Assembly (NCBI GenBank): GCA_021776735.1
Contig: JAJFFH010000023.1
Coordinates: 1-64,000 of the forward strand
Origin: Planctomycetota bacterium
GTDB taxonomy: Bacteria > Planctomycetota > PLA2
DNA length: 64,000 bases
Reading direction: 5' to 3'
Under the pieces are notes generated by a model that saw only the letters and a list, made by a program, of their open reading frames with translations, was not told the origin of the DNA and searched no databases. The first letter of the stretch is position 1; the number at the start of each line of letters is the position of its first letter. Shown piece by piece: positions 43,330 through 52,380 of the stretch. A program made the translations under genes and the position numbers.

Positions 43330-44719
43330 CACCGACCTCGTCGGCGCGGTGCTGCGGTCGCTTCTGGCTTTGCCGGGCGTGTTTCGCCTTTATCCCGAGA
43401 GCCATCCGAGTGTCGGCGCGGCCGTGCACGAAGTGGGGCAGTCGCTGCGCGATCTGCTCGGTGAGAACGGCGGGACGATCCGGTTCGACGTCGATCACGA
43501 GGATGCGACGGTGAACGGCATCGTCGTGGCTGCACCGGCGCTTCTCGGCGAGCGGCTGCGCACCCTGCTGTGTGACCGGGCGATTTGCGCGCTCGAGTTG
43601 CGGGCCCGTGCCGACCGTGCCGGCTTGCGCGCGCTGGGCGACCTGCTGGCGGCGTCGACCGACGCGCTGCTGCGCGAAGGTGTTTCTTGGACCGATGACG
43701 ACGCCGGTGCGGTGAGAATCGAATGGCGTGAGCTGAAGGGGGGGACGGGGGCCGAGACCGAGTGGCCGGCGCCTGCCGAGGAAGAAGAAGCCGCGCCGGC
43801 TGGCGTCGTCGAGATTCCCTACGAGACCGCGGACACCCCCGATCCCGGCTGGAGCGAGATGTGTACGCAGGCCTTGCGCAACCGCATGGGACGGGATGAA
43901 GTTGTTGCCGCGTCGTTTCGCGTCGTCTGCGACCTTCATCTCCGGGGTGCGTCCAAGGACGTGTTGGGCGAGTTCGTCGCGGGGCACGGTTTCGACATCG
44001 TCGAGTTTCTCGACGGCGTGGAGTCGGACGTATCCCCCGACGAGTTCCTATCACTCGTCACCGATACCCTCCCGTTCAGTTGCCACGATGCGTTGGCGGC
44101 CCAGGCCGCGCGTTTCGCCGGCCGTCCGGAGGCCATCCAGTCGCTTCTCGACGGCTTTCCCGATTCTGCCGACGCGTTCGTATTCCTTGCCGCCCTTTGC
44201 GATGTTCACGGAGCGGCCGCGGCGCCGGAAGCCATGACGAGGCTTCTCGAAGACCAACCCGAACTCTGGGAGCACGTCGCCCAGACGCGCCCCGACCTCT
44301 GCTTTCGGCCCGCGGTCCTCCGACTTGTTCTCAAGACCGCCGCGGCGCGGGCTCAACTCGCGGCCTGTCGCATCCTGCCATGCCGTGGCCCGCTCCGGAC
44401 GGCGTTCCTCGACGGGTTGGCGGCTGTCGGCGACGCCGCGGCGTTTGGTGTGCTGCGTGCCGGGGCGCGAGTTCTGCGCATTGCGTCCGACCACGAACTC
44501 CTGCGTTCGATCGCGCACTTTCGCTGTCCCGAGGCGGCGGCGTGGCTCGCCTCGCTCGTTCAGGCCCGATTGCCGATCTACGACCTGATCGAAACGCTTC
44601 GCGCCTTGCACGCGTGCGAGTCCGGGAGCCGGGACGGCCGGCTGGCCACTCTGGCCCGCAGCGGCGAACCGGTCGTCGCGGCGTGGGCCCGGCGCATTCT
44701 GAAGGAGGCTTCCGCATGA
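43307..44719 (+). CDS. unrecognised helical protein, cassette A gene 2
   Basis: 470 residues. The N-terminus has ALPGVFRLYPESHPSVGAAVHEV, a small motif also found in gene 3 (IYGADHPRGERAL). An acidic Glu/Pro linker (about 150-185: PAPAEEEEAAPAGV) leads to a long alpha-helical region that looks like HEAT-type repeats (FAGRPEAIQSLLDGFPDSADAFVFLAAL). No catalytic motif. Overlaps the preceding gene and is coupled to the next by ATGA. A homologue of the same length is at 49041, so the three genes travel together. Confidence 0.7.
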   Translation: MAISPSLDTDLVGAVLRSLLALPGVFRLYPESHPSVGAAVHEVGQSLRDLLGENGGTIRFDVDHEDATVNGIVVAAPALLGERLRTLLCDRAICALELRARADRAGLRALGDLLAASTDALLREGVSWTDDDAGAVRIEWRELKGGTGAETEWPAPAEEEEAAPAGVVEIPYETADTPDPGWSEMCTQALRNRMGRDEVVAASFRVVCDLHLRGASKDVLGEFVAGHGFDIVEFLDGVESDVSPDEFLSLVTDTLPFSCHDALAAQAARFAGRPEAIQSLLDGFPDSADAFVFLAALCDVHGAAAAPEAMTRLLEDQPELWEHVAQTRPDLCFRPAVLRLVLKTAAARAQLAACRILPCRGPLRTAFLDGLAAVGDAAAFGVLRAGARVLRIASDHELLRSIAHFRCPEAAAWLASLVQARLPIYDLIETLRALHACESGSRDGRLATLARSGEPVVAAWARRILKEASA

Positions 44720-46053
44720 TCACTGTTGCCACGCGCGTCGCGACGTTTGAACAGGTCTCTTCCGTCCTCCATGCCCTGGCCGCGTTTGTCACGGCCACGC
44801 GCATCTACGGCGCCGACCATCCCCGGGGCGAGCGCGCGCTCGTACAGCTGCGTGGCCTGATCGACAGTCTGCCTGACGGCACGCGCGTCCTGGCCGACGA
44901 TGCCGGACTGATCTGGGAGGGCCTGCCCCTCGGGAACTCGTCCGCGTTTGCCGCCGTGCATGCGTGCTTGCGGCGGCGCGAGGCGGCCGGGCTCGAGTTC
45001 CGTGCCGGCGGGTCGTTTCACACGGCGCGATGGCTTGCGAGCGATGGCGGCGGAGCGCGGCCGCCGGCCGACACCATCGTCCTGCTGGACTCGCTGCACG
45101 AGGCCGTGATCCATCCCCATCCCGAGCTGGCCGAGCGCCTGCCCGAGTTCCGCGAGTCCCTCGCGCTTTACGACGAGACCGTGCGCGGACTCGAGAGCGT
45201 CATGATCGCGGGCGGGACGCAGGGTGTGCTCGACACGGACGCGATCGGTCGCATCGCCCGGCGGGTTGCTCGGTCGGTCTGCCGCCACGGACTCCGTGTC
45301 CTGGCCCCGATCGAACTCCTGCAGCAGAGCACCTACACATGGCGCCATTCGGTCAACGTCTTTCTGATCGCGACCGGAGTCCTGCAGTCCCTGGCGCGCG
45401 ACGAGGAGGAACTTGCCGCGTTCGCCGAGGCTGCTCTGCTCCACGATGTCGGCAAGGCGGTGATCCCCGAGGAGATCCTGAACAAGCCGGGCGAACTGAC
45501 GCCGGGCGAACGCGAGGTGATGGAGCGCCACACCGAGGAGGGCGCCCGAATCCTTCTCGCGCACCGCGACCTGTCACGCCTGTGCGCGACCGTCGCCTAC
45601 TGCCACCACATGCGCGACGGGGGCTTCGGTTATCCGAACCCGAAGGTCCGGATGCGGCCGGGGCCCGTGACCGAAGTCATCCAGGTCGCCGACATGCTCG
45701 AAGCCCTGACGGGCCATCGTCCGTACCGCGCGCCCATGTCGTTTGGAGCAGCGGTTCAAACCATCCGCGCCACACCCGGGATGGCCAGTCGCGCGGCAGC
45801 GCTCGATCTGCTGGCCCGGACGCTGGGCGACCTCGCTCCCGGAGCGAACGTGCGACTCGATTCGGGCGAGCGCGCGACGGTCGTCGGTCCCGGCGCGAGC
45901 GCCGATGCGGCGCAACCGATTGTCCGGCTGACCGCGGATCGCGCGGACCAGGCGCTCGGCCAGACTGTCCTCCGGGATCTGTCGGAGGCCCATCCGCCTC
46001 GCCGAATCGTGGCCCGCATCCTGCCCCGCGCCGGTGTGCCGGACGGCCCCTGA
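44716..46053 (+). CDS. HD-GYP-type protein, cassette A gene 3
   Basis: 445 residues; GAAGGAGG precedes the ATG. The N-terminal 200 residues carry the IYGADHPRGERAL motif and are shared only with the paralogue. The HD-GYP domain has HDVGK (243-247), the helix LTPGEREVMERHTEEGA, and a modified second motif YCHHMRDGGFGYP instead of HHE.xDG.GYP, then VIQVADMLEALTGHRPYR. HD-GYP proteins hydrolyse c-di-GMP or act as effectors; the first metal pair is kept, but the Glu-to-Met change leaves activity uncertain. Last gene of the cassette. Confidence 0.82.
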   Translation: MITVATRVATFEQVSSVLHALAAFVTATRIYGADHPRGERALVQLRGLIDSLPDGTRVLADDAGLIWEGLPLGNSSAFAAVHACLRRREAAGLEFRAGGSFHTARWLASDGGGARPPADTIVLLDSLHEAVIHPHPELAERLPEFRESLALYDETVRGLESVMIAGGTQGVLDTDAIGRIARRVARSVCRHGLRVLAPIELLQQSTYTWRHSVNVFLIATGVLQSLARDEEELAAFAEAALLHDVGKAVIPEEILNKPGELTPGEREVMERHTEEGARILLAHRDLSRLCATVAYCHHMRDGGFGYPNPKVRMRPGPVTEVIQVADMLEALTGHRPYRAPMSFGAAVQTIRATPGMASRAAALDLLARTLGDLAPGANVRLDSGERATVVGPGASADAAQPIVRLTADRADQALGQTVLRDLSEAHPPRRIVARILPRAGVPDGP

Positions 46054-46193
46054 GGCTGCCGCTGCCCGGTATCGTTGACTTTCGTTGCGAGTTGCCTTGT
46101 TCTGGGCCGCTCGACGGCGTGGGCCTGGCCCGGCTCTCGCGCGCGCGGTTCTGAACGGTAGGATTCGGCGCGCAAGCGGGAAGGGGATGTAGC

Positions 46194-46664
46194 GTGGGAC
46201 GCACCGGGAGCACAATCGGAGCGGAAGAAATACTGACGGTTTGGCACGTCCTGGAACAGGGGCGGGCCAGCGGCCTCCTGTGGATCCGACACGAGGGTAG
46301 TGATGCGTGTGTGACGTTTCGTGCGGGCTTTGCGGTCGGCGCACGTGGCAACGGGTCTCGCATCGGAGACGCTCTTGTCCGGCACGGTGTCCCGGAGGAC
46401 ACGGTGCAGAACGCGATCAAGCTCCAGAAGCGGCTCCGGATTCCGCAGCCGATCGGCACATTGCTCGTCGGCTTTGGGCGGGTCGGCACGACAACGCTAC
46501 AGGAGATTCTCAGGACGCAGTGCCGGGAGATCATCGACGCCTGTCGCGGTGCATGCAAGGGCACGCTCGAATTCGAGGCGCTGGACGAGGAAACCGTGCC
46601 CGTAGGCCTGGACGGCGGCGTCACGTTCGCGGACATCACCGAGCCCGTTCCGGCCCGCGGATGA
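46194..46664 (+). CDS. lone DUF4388/PATAN-like paralogue
   Basis: 156 residues from a GTG with GGAAGGGGA upstream. Strongly similar throughout to the cassette A gene 1 product (WHVLEQGRASGLLWIR, TFRAGFAVGARGNGSRIGDALVRHGV, KLQKRLRIPQPIGTLLVGFG). It stands alone after cassette A, 140 bp past the HD-GYP stop, and converges with the MutS-like gene 6 bp away. Probably an extra copy by partial duplication. Confidence 0.75.
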   Translation: MGRTGSTIGAEEILTVWHVLEQGRASGLLWIRHEGSDACVTFRAGFAVGARGNGSRIGDALVRHGVPEDTVQNAIKLQKRLRIPQPIGTLLVGFGRVGTTTLQEILRTQCREIIDACRGACKGTLEFEALDEETVPVGLDGGVTFADITEPVPARG

Positions 46665-46670
46665 CGCGCC

Positions 46671-48428
46671 CTAAACGTCGAGTCCGACGGCGCGCATCAG
46701 GGCGAGTGCGTTGCTGTGTTTCACCACGCCCGGCCTCAGCGCATAGTCGAACGCGAGGCCGCCCTCTTCGAGACGACAGTCGAAGTGTGAGTTCTCGGCG
46801 CGTTCGCCCAGCTCGTCGGCGACCGCGGTCAAGGCGAGGTCGTGTGTCGTGACCAGACCGATGGCGCCCCGATCGATCAGTCGCTTTACGACGGCGATGC
46901 CTCCGGCCTTGCGGTCGTGCGAGTTGGTGCCGTGCAGCAGTTCGTCCAGGAGGAACAAGACGGTGCGTTCGCCGTCGGTGAGATCGACGACCTTGCGGAT
47001 GGCCGTGATCTCGGCGTAAAAGCGCGACGCGCCGCCGGCCAGTGAATCGACCGTGCGGATCGAGGCCGCGGGTTCGAGCGGCGAAAGCGCGAGCGAACGA
47101 GCGCGTACCGGGGCGCCCGCCTGCGCGAGCACGGTGTTGACGCCGACGGAGCGGAGCAGCGTCGATTTCCCCGACATGTTGGAGCCCGTGACGAGTAGCA
47201 GGCGCCGCGTCCCGTCGAGCCGGACGTCGTTGCGGATGGCGTCCTGGAGCAACGGGTGCGCGAGCCCCTCGGCGACAAAGCACCCGGCGGTTTCGGTGAG
47301 CACGGGAAACGGATCGTCGGGACACTCGAACGCGTAGCCGGCGAGATCGAGCAGGGCCTCGAACTCGCCGACAGCGCCGGCCCAGTCCCGCAGGAGAGGT
47401 CCGCAACGCCGCCGCCATGCCTCCAGTGCGAACGCGTGGTGCGTCGTCCAGGCGAGCAGCAGGGCGAACAGTGCGAAGAACTGGTTGCCGCGCCAGTCGA
47501 GCCGGTCCGCGGTTTTCAGGAAACGCTCGATGCGTTGCGAGGCGGGTTGTCCATCGATGGCGAACCGCGCGCGCAACCGCCGGAGCCGCTCGCACTGGGG
47601 CTCTTCGGCCTCGAGGCGGGCGAGTAGTTGGGCCAGCAGCGCGAGTTCACCCGTGACGCGTTGCGTTTCGGCGACGACCGTCGAGACCAGTCGACGAAAG
47701 CGCAACACATAGGCACCCTGCGCGAGCAGCGCGGCCAAGAAGGGAATGTAAAAACCGAAGGCGAGACAGGCCACGGTCAGGCCGGTCAATGCCGCCAGGA
47801 TCGCGCGGCGTCCCTTGCGATGCCCGTCGCCCGGCTCCTCGCCCCAGGCCGGAAGGGCCCCGTCATCGACGGCGCCGGCGAGTGCCGCGTCGGCGGTCGC
47901 GAGTTCCTCGCGCAGGTCGATCCGGTCGCGCCACTCTTCGATTGCTTCCTGCCGGGCGCGGATCTCGTCGGCGTCGGCCGGCGCGAGCAGCCAGTCCGCG
48001 AGCGCGCGCCGTCCCGCGGCGCTCCGAGCCTCGACGATGCGGGCAAAGAGCGCGTCGATGTCGAGGTGCTCCGCGTAGGCGTGGCCGGCGACATCGACCG
48101 GAAACACGGTGCCGGAAACATCGCCGTCCGTTCCTGACGTCTCCGTAGCTCCAAGGATATTCAGTCGGCGCGCGTAGTACGCCACCGCCCGTTTGGCCCG
48201 GGCGCGGCGTTCGCGCCAGTTGCCGTGCACGACGACAGCCACGGCGAACCCGGCGATCGGCACCGGGAGCCACGCGATCCTGGCGTGGTCCAGCAGGAAA
48301 TAGCAGGCTGCCGCGGCGGCGAAAAAGACGGCGAGGCGCACATGCGACCACCGGGCTTCGCCGGCTTTCGCTCGGCGCAGCGTTTCCCTGCGGGCGGTGA
48401 GGCGGGATTCGTAGGCGGCACGCGGCAT
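46671..48428 (-). CDS. membrane-anchored MutS-family ATPase
   Basis: 585 residues. Two helices near the N-terminus (VRLAVFFAAAAACYFLL, LPVPIAGFAVAVVVHG) and two central ones (about 195-240) give a membrane-bound form. The MutS core follows: helical lever region (about 250-400), then the ATPase with Walker A TGSNMSGKS (about 414), the AGAPVRARS loop, Walker B LFLLDELLHGTN and signature VTTHDLAL. No mismatch-recognition or connector domains are present. Such short transmembrane MutS-like proteins occur in several phyla with no assigned role. An exact 13-mer repeat (48119) encodes SGTDGDVSG between the second helix and the core. Sits between the two signalling cassettes. Confidence 0.8.
   Translation of the reverse strand: MPRAAYESRLTARRETLRRAKAGEARWSHVRLAVFFAAAAACYFLLDHARIAWLPVPIAGFAVAVVVHGNWRERRARAKRAVAYYARRLNILGATETSGTDGDVSGTVFPVDVAGHAYAEHLDIDALFARIVEARSAAGRRALADWLLAPADADEIRARQEAIEEWRDRIDLREELATADAALAGAVDDGALPAWGEEPGDGHRKGRRAILAALTGLTVACLAFGFYIPFLAALLAQGAYVLRFRRLVSTVVAETQRVTGELALLAQLLARLEAEEPQCERLRRLRARFAIDGQPASQRIERFLKTADRLDWRGNQFFALFALLLAWTTHHAFALEAWRRRCGPLLRDWAGAVGEFEALLDLAGYAFECPDDPFPVLTETAGCFVAEGLAHPLLQDAIRNDVRLDGTRRLLLVTGSNMSGKSTLLRSVGVNTVLAQAGAPVRARSLALSPLEPAASIRTVDSLAGGASRFYAEITAIRKVVDLTDGERTVLFLLDELLHGTNSHDRKAGGIAVVKRLIDRGAIGLVTTHDLALTAVADELGERAENSHFDCRLEEGGLAFDYALRPGVVKHSNALALMRAVGLDV
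48119..48131 (-). repeat. 13-mer repeat, exact
   Basis: Inside the MutS-like gene, preceded by CGTCAGGA, the same flank as the copy in the RuBisCO-like gene (29185). Confidence 0.85.
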
Positions 48429-48630
48429 CTGGCCCGCATTATTCACGACGACGCGTGTTCTGGCCGGTCCATATCGCCGATCCCTTCGTCTGTCCTCCTC
48501 GACGGCTAAACAATGCGGGCCTGGCCGGCGATTGTGTGTGTCGGACTGAGACTCGTCCCATTCGGGGCTGGCCCTTATGAGACTGGGCGGTACACAGTAT
48601 TGAGTAGGGTCGAGGCTTGGGGGAGCCTCA

Positions 48631-49044
48631 GTGAGTACAGCAGTCTTAGTCAGCGGCATCCGGCAGCGGGTGGATGGAACGCTCCGCATGCTTGAGCATG
48701 CGCGCGCCACCGGCCTTTTGCGGATCGAGTCCGCACACAAACAGGTCTACATCGGCATCGATCGCGGACGCGTCGTCTTCGCCCGCGGGATGGGAGTCCC
48801 GCGGCTGGGGGAGGCTTTGCGGGCGAGCGGCGCGATCTCGATGGCGGCACTCGACTCGGCGTTGGCGCTTCAGTCGCGCAAATCGATGCGCGAGCCCCTC
48901 GGCCGGCTGCTGTTCTCGCTCCGGCTCGTGAGCGAGGACGCGATTGCGCTGGCGCTTGCCGACCAGTTCGACCGTGCGCTTGACGCGTGCGAGGAACTGA
49001 TCCATCCGACGCTGCGGTTCGAGCCGCAGGGAGCACGACGGTGA
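48631..49044 (+). CDS. DUF4388/PATAN-like protein, cassette B gene 1
   Basis: 137 residues from a GTG preceded by GGGGGA. The pattern MLEHARATGLLRIES..KQVYIGIDRGRVVFARGMG is DUF4388-like. A T2SSE-N-like unit follows (LGEALRASGAISMAALDSALALQSRK...PLGRLLFSLRLV). More diverged from the two cassette A-side copies than they are from each other. The stop overlaps the next GTG (GTGA). Confidence 0.72.
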   Translation: MSTAVLVSGIRQRVDGTLRMLEHARATGLLRIESAHKQVYIGIDRGRVVFARGMGVPRLGEALRASGAISMAALDSALALQSRKSMREPLGRLLFSLRLVSEDAIALALADQFDRALDACEELIHPTLRFEPQGARR

Positions 49045-50465
49045 GCGTCGAACTCGTCGACTCCATGCGCGGCCTCTCGGCCCTGCCGCGCGTGCTGCGC
49101 CTCTACCCGCCCGGGCACGACCGCGTCGCCGTCGCACTCGGGGAGTTGCACCGACGACTCGGAATTGCCGTCGACCAGGGCGGCGGCGCCCTGCGTTTTG
49201 AAGTGGCCCCTGAAGGGGTGCGTACGGACGGCGATGTCTTTGCGGGTGCTGTCGCCAGCCGCCTCCGCGACCTCATGTACTCGCGGGGCATCGCCGGCCT
49301 CGAGTTCGCCGGCGGCGTGGCGCTCGCCGACCTGCGCCGCCTCGGAGAACTCCTCGGCCGCCGGACCGCCGAACTCGTGACCGCCCGACAGCAGTCCGCC
49401 GAGATCGCGGACACCGTTCGCATTCTCTGGGCCACCGGTCCGCGCGGCACGGCTGGCGCCGGTCGCGCGGGCGTCGCCGCTGGCATTGGCGACTCGGATT
49501 TGGACGCCGGCGCCGCTGCGGACGACGCCTCGGAGTCGTCGCTTCCGGACGGCTGGCGTGTGTTGCCCTCAGCCGCCGCAACGCGTGCGCTCGACGCGGC
49601 GACGCTCCACGACGTGGCGCACGAGGCTGCACGGAACCGCATGGCCGCGCGGCCGGAAGCCGCCAACGCGGCACGCATCGCCGCCACGCTCTTGCTCTCG
49701 GCCTCGACCAGCCGCCAGCGGACCGGTATCCGTAACGGCGTCGCCGCCATGATCCACCGCTTTCCCGAGGGCGCGGCGTGCGTTGCTGCCGTGATCGACG
49801 GGAGCGAGCCCGACATCGCACGGCGGCTCCTGCGCCTGCTGCTGCCGGTCCTACCGGCCAAGACCCTGGTCCGTCATGCGGCGTCGGCGGCGTCCGAGTC
49901 GCACGAGATTCCGCTCTTCCTGGCGCGCTGCCGTGACAACGCGGCGCATGCCGAGGTGCTGCTCCGGCTGCTGTTCGAGCCGCCGGGGCCCGCCTGGGAA
50001 GAGCCCGTCGTACGGGAAATCAACGTGCTCCTGGACGAGTCGCCCGAGAGTTGGGCGTTGTTGATGTCCGATCATCCCGACCTGCTGACCGATTCCGACC
50101 GGCTCGGCCGCTTGCTGAACGTCGACGTGCGGCTCGTGTCCGTTCTGATGCTCGAGGCGTTCGCGCTCGAGACCCGGTCGCGAGCTGCGATCCTCGCGAA
50201 CCTCGCGGCGGTCGGGACCGACGCGGCGTTTGCAGCGCTGGCGGGTGCGCTCGATCCGGAGACCGTTCTGGCGGATCGGGACGTACTCGAAGCCGTGTGC
50301 CGGTTTTCGTGCGCTGCGGCGGGCGACTATCTGGCGTCGCTGGTCGAGGATGCTCCGACCATCGTGGAATTCATGGCGGCGATGCGCGGCCTGCGCCTGA
50401 GCAACGCCGAGAACGCGCGTGACCACCTGGCCCGGTTGGCCGCGCAGCGGAGGTCCCAGCAATGA
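49041..50465 (+). CDS. unrecognised helical protein, cassette B gene 2
   Basis: 474 residues from a GTG overlapping the previous stop. Homologous in layout to the cassette A gene 2: N-terminal ALPRVLRLYPPGHDRVAVAL, alanine/glycine/acidic linker (about 150-185), then about 270 residues of HEAT-like helices (MIHRFPEGAACVAAVIDG, LLPVLPAKTLVRHAA). An exact 13-mer repeat (49225) encodes RTDGDVF in the N-terminal domain. Coupled to the HD-GYP gene by a 4-bp overlap. Confidence 0.7.
   Translation: MSVELVDSMRGLSALPRVLRLYPPGHDRVAVALGELHRRLGIAVDQGGGALRFEVAPEGVRTDGDVFAGAVASRLRDLMYSRGIAGLEFAGGVALADLRRLGELLGRRTAELVTARQQSAEIADTVRILWATGPRGTAGAGRAGVAAGIGDSDLDAGAAADDASESSLPDGWRVLPSAAATRALDAATLHDVAHEAARNRMAARPEAANAARIAATLLLSASTSRQRTGIRNGVAAMIHRFPEGAACVAAVIDGSEPDIARRLLRLLLPVLPAKTLVRHAASAASESHEIPLFLARCRDNAAHAEVLLRLLFEPPGPAWEEPVVREINVLLDESPESWALLMSDHPDLLTDSDRLGRLLNVDVRLVSVLMLEAFALETRSRAAILANLAAVGTDAAFAALAGALDPETVLADRDVLEAVCRFSCAAAGDYLASLVEDAPTIVEFMAAMRGLRLSNAENARDHLARLAAQRRSQQ
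49225..49237 (+). repeat. 13-mer repeat, exact
   Basis: Inside cassette B gene 2 (encodes TDGD), absent from the homologous cassette A gene. Confidence 0.85.
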
Positions 50466-51817
50466 TTTCGTTCGATCAGGTCCGAGACGCCGCTCGCGCG
50501 CTTGGCGGCGCGCTCTCGTCGCACCGCATCTACGGCCCCGCGCACGACCGGACTCGCCACGCGCGCACACGCATCGTGCACGTTCTGAAGGGGCTCTCGG
50601 CACCCGTAAGCCTGGGCCGCGGCGAGAGCGGCATCGCGTGGGAAGGCATGCCGCTTGGAAACGAGCGCGTCCTGTCCACCCTCGCCTATTGCCTGGAGCA
50701 CGCGGGTGCCTGGGGGCTGCGTCTTGAACCCGGCGCGAGTCCCGTCGGTCTTGCCGAGTTGCTTGCGTGGCTCGAGGACGCGCCGCCCGGCGCGCATGTG
50801 CCCCCCTGCGACGGGATTGTCGTGTTGTCTTCCGAGAATCACGGCGAGCTCGGGGATACCGATTCGGACGATCCGTTTCCGCGGTTTGCGGCCCAGTTCC
50901 CGGAATTCCGTCGCCCCTTGCGACTGTTCCGCGACGCCGCGTGTGACTTCGAGCGCGCGGTGCTGGACGGCCAACTGCGGGGCGAGATCGACCTCGGCCC
51001 GCTCACGCGCACCGCGCAGCGCGTGGCCGGTCTTCTGCATCGCGGCGGCGCGCGCCTGCTGGCCCCCCTGCGGCTGCTCCACGAGGACGCGTTCACCTGG
51101 CAGCACTCGACCAGCGTATTCCTGCTCGCGACCGCCGCCCTTTTGCCGGTTGCACGCGACGAGGAGGAGCATGCACGCTTCGCCCTCGCCGCGCTGCTGC
51201 ACGACATCGGCAAGTGCCGGCTCGATCCGGCGTTGCTTGCGAGACGCGGCCCGCTTTCGGACGAGGAACGCGCCACCGTGCGGCGCCACCCGGAACTCGG
51301 TGCCGACTTGCTCTTGGAACACGGCGCGGAGCCGCTGTGCGTCGAGGTCGCGTATTGCCACCACATGCGCGCGAACGGATTCGGCTACCCGGCGCCCGCC
51401 GACGGTCTCACGCCCGGCCCGGTCTCCGAAGTCGTGCAGGTTGCGGATCTGTTCGCGGGCTTGACCGGGGTCCAAAAAAACCGCGAGCCGCTATCGCCGT
51501 CGGAAGCGATCGAAACCATCCGCCGCATGCCCGCCATGGCCCCGTGCGAAGGCGCGATTCAACTCATCGAGGCGGCGCTGGGAAGTTGCCCGGCGGGCAG
51601 CGAAGTATTGCTCAGCAGCGGCGAGAGCGCACTGGTCGTGCAGGACAGTCCGGGCGCGCCGTCTCATCCGCTCGTGCGCATGCTAACGGACGCAAGAGGC
51701 CGCGAGCTAGCCGACCCGAAACTGCGCGATCTGCGCGAGAGCGATGCGAGCGTCGTGGCGGTCCGCACGAACTCGGAACTCCTGGCAAGTACCCTGGCGA
51801 GCACAAAAGCGAGATAG
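50462..51817 (+). CDS. HD-GYP-type protein, cassette B gene 3
   Basis: 451 residues, paralogue of 44716-46053 over its whole length. N-terminal RIYGPAHDRTRHARTRI, HD motif HDIGK (247-251), the helix LSDEERATVRRHPELGA, second motif YCHHMRANGFGYP and VVQVADLFAGLTGVQ. The same Glu-to-Met replacement occurs in both paralogues, so it is a conserved feature and not decay. Starts with an ATGA overlap on gene 2. Confidence 0.82.
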   Translation: MISFDQVRDAARALGGALSSHRIYGPAHDRTRHARTRIVHVLKGLSAPVSLGRGESGIAWEGMPLGNERVLSTLAYCLEHAGAWGLRLEPGASPVGLAELLAWLEDAPPGAHVPPCDGIVVLSSENHGELGDTDSDDPFPRFAAQFPEFRRPLRLFRDAACDFERAVLDGQLRGEIDLGPLTRTAQRVAGLLHRGGARLLAPLRLLHEDAFTWQHSTSVFLLATAALLPVARDEEEHARFALAALLHDIGKCRLDPALLARRGPLSDEERATVRRHPELGADLLLEHGAEPLCVEVAYCHHMRANGFGYPAPADGLTPGPVSEVVQVADLFAGLTGVQKNREPLSPSEAIETIRRMPAMAPCEGAIQLIEAALGSCPAGSEVLLSSGESALVVQDSPGAPSHPLVRMLTDARGRELADPKLRDLRESDASVVAVRTNSELLASTLASTKAR

Positions 51818-51860
51818 CAAACGGGCCTGCCAGCGCCGAAGCGCCGTCAGGCGCGAAGGT

Positions 51861-51872
51861 CGGACGGCGATG
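51861..51872 (+). repeat. 13-mer repeat, 12/13 match
   Basis: TCGGACGGCGATG, intergenic, 44 nt after the HD-GYP stop. Confidence 0.65.
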
Positions 51873-51956
51873 CCCGAAGTTGCGCTCGTCGGGCGGGACT
51901 CTCGGCGTTCGTACGCCCGCAGGCCCGCAGGCAGGCAGGCCAGACGCGGACGTCGC

Positions 51957-51999
51957 CGCTCCCGATCCCGAACCCGCTCCCGACCCCGGAACTCGCTCT
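51957..51999. repeat. low-complexity hexamer-like run
   Basis: Repeated CGCTCCCGA / ATCCCGAACC units, about six imperfect copies of a 6-7-bp word. Confidence 0.45.
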
Positions 52000-52081
52000 C
52001 GCACACCCCGGTACGTTACGCATGGCCCGCCCCGGCGCGGCCGAAGTCGTTTGCGCGTTACCACAGCCTCCTGGGGGTCCA

Positions 52082-52290
52082 TACCGAGCCAGGATCAAAA
52101 GGATGATTCTAGGGGCCTCTGGAGGCCCAACTCGTTGTCCGACAACAAGTTGTGGAGGATCGGGCGCGCATGCACGGAGCCGAGGTGGCGCGCGCGCTGC
52201 GATCTGGCGGAAGTGCTTGTCCATCAACGACTTGGGAGAAATCACTGCGCCGAGTTCTGTCAAAGTCATCCTTTTGATCCCGGCTCGGTA
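52082..52290. mobile_element. 209-bp MITE-like element with 27-bp terminal inverted repeats
   Basis: The left arm (52082-52108) starts TACCGAGCCAGGATCAAAAG. The right arm, read inwards from 52290, starts TACCGAGCCGGGATCAAAAG. The 27-bp arms differ at two positions. Both ends carry TA, the target of Tc1/mariner-IS630-type transposases. The interior encodes nothing recognisable and contains a palindrome at 52128-52152. No autonomous partner is in the window. Confidence 0.75.
52128..52152. repeat. internal palindrome of the MITE
   Basis: CAACTCGTTGTC, one central base, GACAACAAGTTG: 12-bp arms with a single mismatch. Confidence 0.6.
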
Positions 52291-52380
52291 CTGGATTGCA
52301 GAGGGCCGTTCCCCTACCCGGCGCGCGACGTGGTTGGATGGGGGTGTTTTTGCGCTTCCGCAGTGTTCGGCGCGCCCCGG

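Larger units (their letters stand above)
51818..52380. other. 563-bp gap holding a MITE-like element
   Basis: No gene recognised. A 12/13 13-mer copy lies at 51861, a low-complexity CCCGA-rich run at 51957-51999 and a 209-bp inverted-repeat element at 52082-52290. Confidence 0.6.
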
